Positions 56,292 to 64,000 of a stretch of 64,000 nucleotides of DNA are shown piece by piece. The translations under genes and the position numbers were made by a program. The stretch is from the NCBI GenBank assembly GCA_031290985.1, contig JARLJW010000034.1, positions 1 to 64,000 on the forward strand. The letters run 5' to 3'. The DNA comes from Verrucomicrobiia bacterium. Its GTDB lineage: Bacteria > Verrucomicrobiota > Verrucomicrobiia > Limisphaerales > UBA11358. Position 1 is the first letter of the stretch, and each line of letters starts with the position of its first letter. The notes beneath the pieces are model-generated. The model saw only the letters and a list, made by a program, of their open reading frames with translations. It did not search any database and was not told the DNA's origin.

Positions 56292-57059
56292 ATGTTACTC
56301 CGCATCAGTTTAATTGTGGCCATCCTGGCCGGCCTCGGTGCCGGCGGCTTGGGTTATTACGAAGCTACCAACCAGATTCCCGCCCTCACCAAGCAGCGCG
56401 ATGACGAAAACACCGCCAAGAAGTCCGCGCTGACCGAGCTGGCCAGCACCAAGACCAATCTCAAGAAGACCCAGGGTGAACTGGCCAGCACCCAGCAGGA
56501 ACTTTCTGATACCAAAGACCAGCGCGACAAGGCCATCGCCCGCGCCGAAGCCCAGAGCAAACGCGCCGATGAGCTTTCCGACAAGCTCGCCAAGGCCGTT
56601 CAGGAACGGGACGACGCCCAAAACAGCCTCGCGCAATATCAAGCCACCGGCCTGAAACCGGAAGAAATCGTCAGGCTGAACAAAACCTTGAAGGATGCGA
56701 ACGCGCAAATCGTGGTTCTCACACATGATATGGGCGTGGTGCAGCGTGAGCGTTCTCGCCTTCAGGCTAAACTGGATTCAATCACTGGGCCTGATCCCAC
56801 CATCAAGCTCCGCCCTGATTTGATGGGCAAGATCGTAGTCGTGGATCCCAAATGGGATTTTGTCGTCCTCAACGTTGGTGAAGAACAAGGCGCGATTCAA
56901 GACGGCGAGCTGCTGGTCAGTCGCAACGGCAAGCTGGTGGCCAAGGTCGTCATCCGCAGCGTGCAAAAGGATCGTTGCGTGGCTAACATCGTCCCCGGCT
57001 GGAAGCTGGGTGAGATGATCGAAGGCGATGACGTCACCCCCGCGCATCCCGCCACCTAA
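56292..57059 (+). CDS. Membrane-anchored coiled-coil protein
   Basis: A 255-residue protein. An N-terminal hydrophobic helix (4-22) anchors it. Residues ~30-170 are a long predicted coiled coil (repeats of K/E/A/L heptads: TELASTKTNLKKTQGELAST, KRADELSDKLAKAVQERDDA). A C-terminal ~75-residue beta-rich domain (GKIVVVDPKWDFVVLNVGEEQG, GKLVAKVVIRSVQKDR) recalls the MreC-like or outer-envelope stalk domains. It probably spans from the inner membrane into the periplasm. Followed by a small lipoprotein gene, one base after the stop. Function unknown. Confidence 0.8.
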   Translation: MLLRISLIVAILAGLGAGGLGYYEATNQIPALTKQRDDENTAKKSALTELASTKTNLKKTQGELASTQQELSDTKDQRDKAIARAEAQSKRADELSDKLAKAVQERDDAQNSLAQYQATGLKPEEIVRLNKTLKDANAQIVVLTHDMGVVQRERSRLQAKLDSITGPDPTIKLRPDLMGKIVVVDPKWDFVVLNVGEEQGAIQDGELLVSRNGKLVAKVVIRSVQKDRCVANIVPGWKLGEMIEGDDVTPAHPAT

Positions 57060-57060
57060 A

Positions 57061-57234
57061 ATGAAGATTCGCGTCGCGCAACTCATTCTCTTCCTCGCGG
57101 TGGCATCCCTTGCGGCCTTTGTGTCCGGCTGCGCCTCCACTGAATCCGACAACGCCTCCGTCCGCCCTTGGAACACCCCCCAAGGCTGGGAAGGTGGCGC
57201 CCTCAACGGCATGGACGGCATGCAGCATCGCTGA
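57061..57234 (+). CDS. Small lipoprotein
   Basis: A 57-residue lipoprotein with a lipobox (VSGC) after a hydrophobic stretch, and a short tail (NTPQGWEGGALNGMDGMQHR). ATG at 57061, one base after the upstream stop, so it is translationally linked with the coiled-coil protein and probably works with it at the envelope. I recall similar short lipoproteins with a PWNTPQGWE-like tail in related genomes; function unknown. Confidence 0.75.
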   Translation: MKIRVAQLILFLAVASLAAFVSGCASTESDNASVRPWNTPQGWEGGALNGMDGMQHR

Positions 57235-57400
57235 GTTGATTCTCAAACGCCCCCTTGGGCGAAGCACATTCAAACCGCGCGCCAACTGTCTTGGAGTGCT
57301 GGTAGTCGCCTACCGCTTTCCCATCGCCAACCCACGACAGACTTCTACTTCCCGGCTCACGAATTTAAAACGCGTTTGGAGCCGTTCTCAATTCTCGCCC

Positions 57401-57973
57401 TTACCGCTTCCGCCTCACACACCGGTTCGGTGTCAGGATGAAATCCACCTTCGCATCATGCGGCTCCGTGGGAATCTGCTCCCGCAACTGGAAATCATAT
57501 GCCACGCCGCATTTCACCCCGCTCGCCTCCGCCAGCAGCCGGTCATAAAATCCCAGTCCTCGACCCAGCCGGCTGCCGTTGAGATCAAACGCCACCCCCG
57601 GCACCAGCACCAGGTCGAACCGGTTCAACGGCATCTCCGCGCAATGTGCCGCTGGCTCGCGCACGCCAAATTTCCCGGTCACGACATCCGTCGCTAGTTT
57701 ATCGAGCAGGCGGGCGTGGTAAGTTTTTGTCTCCGGCTCATAGCAGGGCAGGGCGCAGTTCGTGCCCAGCGCCAGGGAAAGCTCCAGCACCGGCCAGACA
57801 TCCAGTTCATCGGCCAGCGGCGCGTAAAACAGGATCGTATGCGCGCTCTGGATCTGCACCTTCAACCGCTCGCACAAATCGATGGACTCCACCGCCCGCA
57901 CCGCCGGCGAAATCCGCTCCAATCGCTCGCGGATCATCTGCCGCAGCTCCGGCTTGGTCTCAATGTTCATCAT
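57401..57973 (-). CDS. 5-formyltetrahydrofolate cyclo-ligase
   Basis: A 190-residue MTHFS that converts 5-formyl-THF to 5,10-methenyl-THF using ATP. The ATP-binding motif is GSRLGRGLGFYDRLLAEA (about 131-148), with the usual N-terminal RQMIRERLERISP and YAPLADELDVWPVL, and the CALPCYEP segment. Normal length for the family. Two adjacent ATGs at the start (57973, 57970). Convergent with the small lipoprotein gene. Confidence 0.93.
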   Translation of the reverse strand: MMNIETKPELRQMIRERLERISPAVRAVESIDLCERLKVQIQSAHTILFYAPLADELDVWPVLELSLALGTNCALPCYEPETKTYHARLLDKLATDVVTGKFGVREPAAHCAEMPLNRFDLVLVPGVAFDLNGSRLGRGLGFYDRLLAEASGVKCGVAYDFQLREQIPTEPHDAKVDFILTPNRCVRRKR

Positions 57974-58025
57974 GCAAAATTAAAATTCGCGTTCAATCGT
58001 CTTCGGCATTCGTTCGCCCGCTTCT

Positions 58026-58043
58026 GGTAGGGCGCGTCGCTCC
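58026..58043 (+). repeat. Dispersed 18-bp repeat, copy B
   Basis: GGTAGGGCGCGTCGCTCC, identical to the complement of 18456-18473. It lies in the 170-bp gap between the cyclo-ligase and rarA genes, within GC-rich palindromic-looking sequence (followed by GCGCGC). Likely a dispersed intergenic element. Confidence 0.75.
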
Positions 58044-58143
58044 GCGCGCACCGTCTATTGCCAGCCACCGCACCCTATTTCACCATTGCACCTATTTCTT
58101 GCAGCCGCCGACGTAAGGAGGCGTTGACTTTCTGCCTCAATTT

Positions 58144-59541
58144 TCATCTATGTCCATCCGCGTCCGCCCTGACCTTAGCAAACTCCACCCGCCACTTCTC
58201 CAGCCGTTCCTTGATCTTCTTTTCCACGCCTTGCTCCGTCGGCTCGTAATATTTCTTGGTCGCGCCCAAGTAATCTTGCGCCACGAAATGCTCCTTGCCG
58301 TCATGCGCATACGCGTACCCCTTGCCATGCCCCAGCCGCTCGGCGCCCTTGTAATGGCTGTCGCGCAGATGTTCCGGCACTGCGAGCGTGCGGCCGGATT
58401 TTACATCCGCCAGTGCCGCCGCAATCGCCATCACCGCGCTGTTGCTTTTGTTCGCCGTGGCGATATAGATCGTCGCCTCCGCCAGCGGGATTTGCGCCTC
58501 CGGCCAGCCGACAAATTCCGCCGCCTCCAGCGCCGAGGTGGCCAGCACCAGCGCCATCGGGTCCGCCAGCCCCACGTCCTCCGCCGCGCAGATCACAATC
58601 CGCCGCGCGATGAACCGCGGATCCTCACCCGCGACGATCATCTTTGCCAGCCAGTACAGCGCCGCATCCGGGTCGCTGCCGCGCATGGACTTGATGAACG
58701 CCGAGATCGTGTCGTAATGCGCATCCCCATCGCCGTCATAGACGATGGCCTTTTTCTGGATGCTCTGCTCCGCCACCTCCAGCGTGATGCGGATGATGCC
58801 GTCCGTCTCCGGCGCCGTCGTCAGCGCCGCGATCTCCAGCGAATTCAAAACCTTCCGTGCGTCGCCATCGGCGATCCGGGCCAGGTGCCGCAGCGCATTT
58901 TCATCGGCTGAAATTTTCAGGTAACCCAGCCCGCGCTCCGCATCCTGCAACGCCCGTTGCAACAGCGCATACAAATCCTCCTCCGTCAGCGGGCGCAGTT
59001 CAAAGATCTGCGACCGGGAGACCAACGGTGAATTGACGAAGAAAAACGGATTGTGCGTGGTTGCCCCGATAAGCTTAATGACGCCGCTCTCCACATCGGG
59101 CAGCAAAACATCCTGCTGCGATTTGTTGAAGCGGTGGATTTCGTCGATGAACAGAATCGTGGAGGCGCCCGTGTTTTCCAACCGGTTCGCCGCGCCGGAC
59201 AAGACCCGCCGCATGTCCGCCACATTGGATTCCACGCCGCTCAAACGCTCGAACTTGCTTTTGGTCTGCCGCGCGATGATCTGCGCCAGCGACGTCTTGC
59301 CCGTGCCTGGCGGCCCGTAAAATATCAGCGATTGTATGCGATCCGCCTCGATCGCCCGCCGCAGCAACTGCCCGGGGCCGAGGATATGCGACTGCCCCGC
59401 ATATTCATCCAGATTGCGCGGCCGCATCCGTGCCGCCAGGGGCTGCGTACGAAAAGTATCACGCGGACCATCCGATGCGGGCATGGCATTGTTTTCCGGC
59501 TGGCCTGCAGCCGGAATCGCAAACAAATCATCACGCGCCAT
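58144..59541 (-). CDS. rarA: Replication-associated recombination ATPase RarA
   Basis: About 465 residues of the RarA/MgsA/WRNIP1 AAA+ family. Features in order: RPRNLDEYAGQSHILGPGQL, Walker A GPPGTGKTS (about 74-82), Walker B ILFIDEIHRFNKSQQD, sensor GATTHNPFFFVNSPLVSRS, and the C-terminal domains with KSMRGSDPDAALYWLAKM and HLRDSHYKGAERLGHGKGYAY. RarA acts at stalled replication forks. The ATG at 59541 is preferred to an upstream TTG (59577) because it matches the family start. Confidence 0.95.
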   Translation of the reverse strand: MARDDLFAIPAAGQPENNAMPASDGPRDTFRTQPLAARMRPRNLDEYAGQSHILGPGQLLRRAIEADRIQSLIFYGPPGTGKTSLAQIIARQTKSKFERLSGVESNVADMRRVLSGAANRLENTGASTILFIDEIHRFNKSQQDVLLPDVESGVIKLIGATTHNPFFFVNSPLVSRSQIFELRPLTEEDLYALLQRALQDAERGLGYLKISADENALRHLARIADGDARKVLNSLEIAALTTAPETDGIIRITLEVAEQSIQKKAIVYDGDGDAHYDTISAFIKSMRGSDPDAALYWLAKMIVAGEDPRFIARRIVICAAEDVGLADPMALVLATSALEAAEFVGWPEAQIPLAEATIYIATANKSNSAVMAIAAALADVKSGRTLAVPEHLRDSHYKGAERLGHGKGYAYAHDGKEHFVAQDYLGATKKYYEPTEQGVEKKIKERLEKWRVEFAKVRADADGHR

Positions 59542-59702
59542 GGCTCCAAGATAGCAGCACCTAGAACACTTGCCCAAAAAAAAGTTTGGATCATCCGTGA
59601 AGTTTGACTTAAAAGCGGTGGTAAACCCGCGGTATGGCCATGAGTAATGCCCGTCACGCCAGCCATGATCTCATTTGTTTGTCATTTGGGTCACCTCAAA
59701 AT

Positions 59703-59730
59703 AAAAAAGCCCGCACGGGTGGCGGGCTTT
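59703..59730 (-). terminator. Intrinsic terminator of the small RNA
   Basis: A 9-bp perfect stem AAAGCCCGC (59706-59714) and GCGGGCTTT (59722-59730) with a 7-base loop. On the minus strand it is followed by a T-run (complement of AAAAAA, 59703-59708). Confidence 0.9.
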
Positions 59731-59900
59731 GATTGCCGGCGTGGCTTGCACCAAGCCGGTAATCTTGAAAAAACCCCCGCCATTGCCGTGTCGAACTCGA
59801 TCCTTAGAACATGTATTGCTACATGTGGAACTTGCGCGTCTGCTTTCGGCTTCCATTAAAGGCGTGCCGGCCACAATCTTACTCATTCCAGAACTGGTTT
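59706..59900 (-). ncRNA. Probable structured small RNA
   Basis: Read on the minus strand, three stems occur in order: ACATGTA-GCAA-TACATGT (59826-59809), with a GNRA tetraloop; GGCTTG-GTG-CAAGCC (59757-59743), inside a CCGGC...GCCGG outer pairing; and the terminator stem (59730-59706). A GNRA-capped stem plus an intrinsic terminator with no sensible ORF indicates a transcript. The upstream end and the class are unknown; I could not match it to a known RNA family. Confidence 0.45.
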
Positions 59901-60104
59901 AATTACGGTTCAAGGACTGTTGCGAATCACGAACAGGGCAGGGAAAACTGGTATTTTTAAAAGAACGATTACGATATATACATCGTCCGCCTGCGCATTT
60001 TTCTCAAGGATTTTTTTGAAAAAAATTTTCTGTTCTGCATCAACTAAAACTTGCGAAATGAAAATGGCAAGGGTGTAATTAAACTCGCGTCTCGTGTCCG
60101 ACCG

Positions 60105-63100
60105 TCATCGGTCGTCTTCGCCCGCCGCGCCAATTAATTTTCGACGGATGATTTCGGCGAGGGCCTCGGGGTCGAACGGCTTGCGGATGAAGTTTTCCCC
60201 CTCGTTGAGCGGTTCGCCCATGGCGGTTGGGGTGCCGGTGTAGCCGCTGGTGAAAATGATCTTGAGGCCGGGTTCCTCGGCGGTCAATTGCGCGGCCAGC
60301 TGGTGGCCGGTCATGCCGCCGGGCATGATGATATCGGTCAGCACCAGTGAAATTTTCCCGTGCTGCTGCCGCCACAATTCCAAGGCCTCGGCTCCGTTTG
60401 CCGCCGGAATGACTTCGTAGCCGAGCCGTTTCAAAAATTGACAGACGAAGGTGCGGACGGGCGGCTCGTCTTCGATCACCAGAATGGTTCCTGTGCCGCG
60501 CGGCGGCCTGGCGGCCGCCGGGGGGACGGGCTGGCGCGAGGCGGCGCTGGCGATCGCTGGCAGATAGATCTGAAAAATGGTGCCCTGGCCGGGTTCGCTG
60601 CTGACGGTGATCCAGCCGCTGTGCTGGCGGATGATTCCATAGACCGTGGCGAGGCCGAGGCCGGTGCCCTTACCGACTTCCTTGGTGGTGAAGAACGGCG
60701 CGAAGATGTGCGGCAGGACTTCGGCCGGAATGCCGGTGCCGGTGTCGGCGACTGTGAGACATAGATGCGTGTCCGCTTTGATCTCTTCCGGAGCTTCCGG
60801 ATTTTTGACCACTTCGGCGCTGGTCCGGATTTTGAGCTGGCCGCCGCGCGGCATGGCGTCACGGGCGTTGACGGCAAGGTTTAAGATGACCTGCTGGATC
60901 ATGCTGCTGTCGGCCAGGCACGCCGGGAGGCTGGGCGCGTATTCCGAATGGAGGGTGACATCCTCGCCGAGGATGCGTTGCAGGAGTTTGATGGACTGGG
61001 TGACGATCAGGTTTAAGTCCACGGCGGTGGCGCGCATGGCCTGCTTGCGGCTGAAGAGCAGCAGTTGCCGCGTGAGGTCGGCGGCGCGGTGCGTGGCGCG
61101 GACGATTTCCTGGATGGCCTCATGGACCTCCCCGGGCTCGAGTTCGGGCTCTGACAACAGGGTCGCATTACCGAGGATGGCGGTGAGGAGATTGTTGAAA
61201 TCATGTGCGATGCCGCCGGATAACTGGCCGATCGCCTCCATCTTTTGCGACTGGCGCAATTGCGCCTCCAGTTTCCGGTGTTCGCTGATGTCGCGAAAAA
61301 CCCAGATGCGCCCATAATATTTCCCCGCCTTGTTCTTGACCGGGGCCGAGTAGCGGTCCAGCACGGTGCCGTCCACCAGCTCAATTTCGTCGCGGCTGAC
61401 CTCATCCGGGTGCGAATTAAGCTCGAAGACCTTGGCGGCGAACTGCTGCGGATTTTTCGTGCGGCCCGTGCAGTATTGGAGCTGTGCGGTGTCATCCTTG
61501 TCCTCCGCGATGGAACCCGGAATTTTCCACAATTCTTCCATCCGCCGGTTCTGGATGATTTTTTTTCCATTGCCATCCACCACCAATATGCCGTCGAGGG
61601 TGGAATCCGCCTGCGCCTCGAACAGCGTGGTTTTCCAGCGCAGTTCAGCCTCGGTTTGCCGGCGTTCCGTGATGTCCATCACCGTGGTCAACTCTTCCAC
61701 CGTGCCATCCAGATACTTTTCCCGCTGGTATGAAAAATTCACCCAGACGACCTTGCCATCCAGGCGGACATAACGTTTCTCCAGCGAAAATTGTTTACTA
61801 AGCCCCGCATCAACTTCTTGTTTGAGCCGTGCTTGGGGTGCCCGGTCGTCAGGATGAGTGATCCGGTCGTAGATTCCGGGTTCGTCGTGCTGCTCGCGGG
61901 TCAGTCCGCAAATGCGCAGATGCGCATCGTTAATGAGGCGCGTGACGTGTCCATCCGGATGGATCGTGTGCAATGCGATGCCAACCGGAACCGTGTCAAA
62001 AACCAATTTGAAGCGCGCCTGTTCGCGGGCGGTCCGCTCCTCCAACCGTTTCTTTTCGGTAATGTCGCGGACAATCTTGGAAACGCCGATGATCTTGCCG
62101 CTGGCGTCCTTGACCGGAGAGATGGTCGCTGAAAGGTCAACCGGCCTGCCATCTTTCCGGATCCGCGCCATTTCCACACGCTCAAACGTTTCACCCTGCG
62201 CGACGCGGGCGAAGATCAACTCCTCCTCGTGTTCGCGCCTTGGCGGCAGCAGCCCCGGTAACTTCTGGCCGATGGCTTCCGCCGCCGTGTAGCCGAAGAT
62301 ATGTTCCGCGCCGTGGTTCCAACTGGTGATGATTCCGTCCAGCGTTTTGCCGATGATCGCGTCGCTGGAGAACTCCACGAGCGCCGCCAACTGGGCGCGC
62401 GATTGGTCGGCCTGTTTGCGTTCGGTGACGTCAAACAGGACCCCCTCCGAGCCCGAAATTTTTCCGTCGGCGTCGAATACCGGGGATTTGACGACCTGAA
62501 AATAAAGCACCCGGCCATCCGGGCGGTGATATTCATCCAGCACCTCAATGGAGCGGCCGGTCTGCATGATCTGGACATGGTGTTCGGCCGCCTCGATTTT
62601 AAACCGATCCTCGCTGGCCGGGAGTTCCGCCGGCAACTTGCCGAGAAACTGTTCCGGCGTCGCGTTTCGGAGGCGGCAAAAATATGAATTAACAAACACA
62701 TACCGGCCCGCCGCGTCCTTGCGGAAAATCCCGGCGGGCATCTGGTCCACCAGCGAATGGTAGAGCGCCTGGGATTCGCGGACCTGCGCCTCGGCCTTTT
62801 TCTTTTCCGTGTTGTCGCGGAACACCAGCACCACGCCGATGAGCGTCCCGTCCGGCTGCCGGATGGGGGCGGCGCTGTCATCGATGATGATCTCCCGCCC
62901 GTTGCGGGCGATCAGGGCGGTGTGGTTCGCCAGGCTCACGGCTGCGCCGGTGCGGAAGACCCGTTTCACCGGATCCTCGACCACCTCCCGCGTCTGGTCG
63001 TTGATGATGCGGAACACCAGATGCAACGGTTGTCCGGCCGCCTCGGCATTGGTCCAGCCGGTCAACCGCTCCGCCTCCACGTTCAGAAAAGTCACCCGGC

Positions 63101-63563
63101 CTTTGTCGTCCGTGCTGATCACCCCGTCGCCGATGCTGGCCAGCGTGACTTGATTCAATTGCTGGCTCACGTTGGCATGCCGGCGCGCCCGGTGCAGGGC
63201 CTCGTTCAAGATGCTGGCCAGCACGCCGCTGGCGACCAGGAACAACCATTGGACGAAATCCATCACGTTCGCGAACAAAAAACTGTGCGTCGGCGGGATC
63301 AGGTAATACTGCGCGCCGATGGTGGCAATGGCCGTTGCCACCAGGCCCGGACCCAGGCCGCCCAGATAGGCACTGCAGATGATCGGTATGAAAAAAATGA
63401 CGAGCAACGGACGGTTGCCGCCGATCCAGCCGGAACAGCCCAGCCGCGCCAGCAAGGTCAGCCCCGTTACCGCCACCGCGAACGTGTAAAAGAATGCCGG
63501 CGAGCGCCAGACCGTGCCCGTTTTTGGCGCTTCGAGGCTGGCTGGCTGGCGGTGGTTGGTCAT
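60105..63563 (-). CDS. Five-PAS hybrid sensor histidine kinase with receiver
   Basis: A 1,152-residue membrane kinase. In order: four hydrophobic segments in residues 23-117 (DUF4118/KdpD-like membrane part, [21 protein letters not shown]); five PAS domains at about 136-255, 262-381, 388-502, 510-634 and 643-763; a DHp domain with H787 in [19 protein letters not shown]; an HATPase domain with [20 protein letters not shown] and [14 protein letters not shown]; a C-terminal receiver (about 1029-1145) with phosphorylatable Asp in [11 protein letters not shown]. All key residues are present. It probably senses small ligands or redox state via PAS modules. Divergent from alaS. No cognate regulator gene is next to it; the phosphorelay partner is unknown. 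Confidence 0.95.
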   Translation of the reverse strand: MTNHRQPASLEAPKTGTVWRSPAFFYTFAVAVTGLTLLARLGCSGWIGGNRPLLVIFFIPIICSAYLGGLGPGLVATAIATIGAQYYLIPPTHSFLFANVMDFVQWLFLVASGVLASILNEALHRARRHANVSQQLNQVTLASIGDGVISTDDKGRVTFLNVEAERLTGWTNAEAAGQPLHLVFRIINDQTREVVEDPVKRVFRTGAAVSLANHTALIARNGREIIIDDSAAPIRQPDGTLIGVVLVFRDNTEKKKAEAQVRESQALYHSLVDQMPAGIFRKDAAGRYVFVNSYFCRLRNATPEQFLGKLPAELPASEDRFKIEAAEHHVQIMQTGRSIEVLDEYHRPDGRVLYFQVVKSPVFDADGKISGSEGVLFDVTERKQADQSRAQLAALVEFSSDAIIGKTLDGIITSWNHGAEHIFGYTAAEAIGQKLPGLLPPRREHEEELIFARVAQGETFERVEMARIRKDGRPVDLSATISPVKDASGKIIGVSKIVRDITEKKRLEERTAREQARFKLVFDTVPVGIALHTIHPDGHVTRLINDAHLRICGLTREQHDEPGIYDRITHPDDRAPQARLKQEVDAGLSKQFSLEKRYVRLDGKVVWVNFSYQREKYLDGTVEELTTVMDITERRQTEAELRWKTTLFEAQADSTLDGILVVDGNGKKIIQNRRMEELWKIPGSIAEDKDDTAQLQYCTGRTKNPQQFAAKVFELNSHPDEVSRDEIELVDGTVLDRYSAPVKNKAGKYYGRIWVFRDISEHRKLEAQLRQSQKMEAIGQLSGGIAHDFNNLLTAILGNATLLSEPELEPGEVHEAIQEIVRATHRAADLTRQLLLFSRKQAMRATAVDLNLIVTQSIKLLQRILGEDVTLHSEYAPSLPACLADSSMIQQVILNLAVNARDAMPRGGQLKIRTSAEVVKNPEAPEEIKADTHLCLTVADTGTGIPAEVLPHIFAPFFTTKEVGKGTGLGLATVYGIIRQHSGWITVSSEPGQGTIFQIYLPAIASAASRQPVPPAAARPPRGTGTILVIEDEPPVRTFVCQFLKRLGYEVIPAANGAEALELWRQQHGKISLVLTDIIMPGGMTGHQLAAQLTAEEPGLKIIFTSGYTGTPTAMGEPLNEGENFIRKPFDPEALAEIIRRKLIGAAGEDDR

Positions 63564-63778
63564 TGGGCTGGTGTCAACGCAGGGCTTTCTCTGAGGTGGA
63601 TTACATTAATAGATAGCTCCGCCGGCGGCATCTGGCAAAGGAATTTCCCCCGGACGCTGTCACCAGAATTGGCGCGTGCCGGCTTGGTTTTGCGCCGAAT
63701 CGGGGCCGGAAGCCTTCCGGCCAAATTCCAACTCGCTTTCATTCGCCCATTTCTGCTAATTTCTTCATCCAATTTGCC

Positions 63779-64000
63779 ATGATGACATCGTCAGCAATCC
63801 GCCAATCCTTTATGGATTTTTTCAGGTCGAAGCAGCACACCATTGTGCCTTCTTCCTCGCTCATGCCCGACAGCCCCAACCTGCTGTTCACCAACGCCGG
63901 CATGAATCAGTTCGTGCCCATCTTCCTGGGGCAGACCAAATGCCCGTATACGCCTGGCCGGGCGGCAGATACGCAGAAATGCATCCGCGCCGGTGGCAAG
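63779..64000 (+). CDS. alaS: Alanyl-tRNA synthetase, N-terminal part (continues beyond window)
   Basis: The first 74 codons of alaS, running off the window end. The N-terminus has the class II AlaRS start: [20 protein letters not shown], then [20 protein letters not shown] and the [23 protein letters not shown] segment (in parts). Two adjacent ATGs (63779, 63782) are equally plausible. About 215 bp separate it from the divergent kinase gene. Confidence 0.97.
   Translation, partial: MMTSSAIRQSFMDFFRSKQHTIVPSSSLMPDSPNLLFTNAGMNQFVPIFLGQTKCPYTPGRAADTQKCIRAGGK

Larger units (their letters stand above)
59542..60104. other. Intergenic region with a probable structured RNA
   Basis: About 560 bases between rarA and the hybrid kinase. 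Part 59706-59830 is hairpin-rich (see the RNA and terminator entries). The rest (59900-60100) is AT-rich and shows no gene. A 71-codon minus-strand ORF spanning 59671-59886 overlaps the hairpins and the terminator and is not credible as a protein. Confidence 0.6.

Noticed and set aside
59671-59886. 71-codon minus-strand ORF
   Set aside because: Covers three hairpins and an intrinsic terminator; better explained as a structured RNA.

Overview
The window looks like chromosome from a free-living, Gram-negative, GC-rich bacterium of the Verrucomicrobiota, probably close to the Pedosphaera/Limisphaerales group. This is inferred from the style of the proteins: Ig, FN3 and FG-GAP surface proteins ending in a short domain that finishes in an F-(Y/F)-R-(L/I/A)-type motif, a verrucomicrobial prepilin leader, small Gly-rich RRM proteins, an rpsP-khpA-trmD-rplS ribosomal operon, and many short palindromic repeats. 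No species marker such as rRNA is present, no tRNA gene or CRISPR array was seen, and the window ends inside alaS.

Layout. 0-10 kb: a truncated LacI-type regulator, a ketose 3-epimerase-like protein, two small c-type cytochromes, a zinc alcohol dehydrogenase, a SpoU methyltransferase, a heme-sensor/HAMP protein coupled to a class III cyclase, a patatin lipase and an MGDG-synthase-like glycosyltransferase. 10-14 kb: a UDP-sugar dehydrogenase whose last 120 bp are duplicated on the far side of an FG-GAP gene, then a protein with four tandem PUR domains. 14-18 kb: infA, an RRM protein and the rplS-trmD-khpA-rpsP operon. 18-23.3 kb: an AT-richer, gene-poor stretch with membrane proteins, an unusual prepilin/polytopic-membrane fusion, a Uma2 nuclease and a repeat field. 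23-29 kb: sodium/solute symporter, galactokinase, class V aminotransferase, GT2. 29-32 kb: a redox group (flavodoxin, YceI, pirin) divergent from a LysR regulator. 32-38 kb: cysteine desulfurase, mutY, rnhC, a malate/lactate dehydrogenase family enzyme and a pseudouridine synthase. 38-52 kb: a 14-kb run of minus-strand genes. 52-64 kb: TPR protein, eboC/eboE-like pair, coiled-coil protein, folate cyclo-ligase, rarA, a probable structured RNA, a giant hybrid kinase and the start of alaS.

The most interesting region is 38.4-52.2 kb. In transcription order it encodes a response regulator, a histidine kinase, a DUF3570 barrel, an ApbE-type FMN transferase, a TlpA thioredoxin, a DUF4266 lipoprotein ending in GGCGCN, a two-Ig-domain protein, a 15-Ig-domain giant, a DsbD/ScsB-like reductase and a thioredoxin-fold protein. 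The DUF3570 protein and the conserved N-terminal anchor of both Ig proteins each carry a D-x-x-S-G-A-T motif, the known signature for covalent FMN attachment by ApbE. In both Ig proteins it is at the same residues, 53-59. I infer a candidate envelope flavinylation/thiol-redox system in which the Ig surface proteins are flavoproteins. Caveats are that this ApbE has no visible signal peptide and has Gly where the family usually has a metal-binding Asp.

Other notable points are palindromic elements inserted in frame in mutY and apparently in the UDP-sugar dehydrogenase, several dispersed repeat families, and a hairpin-rich probable ncRNA near 59.8 kb.
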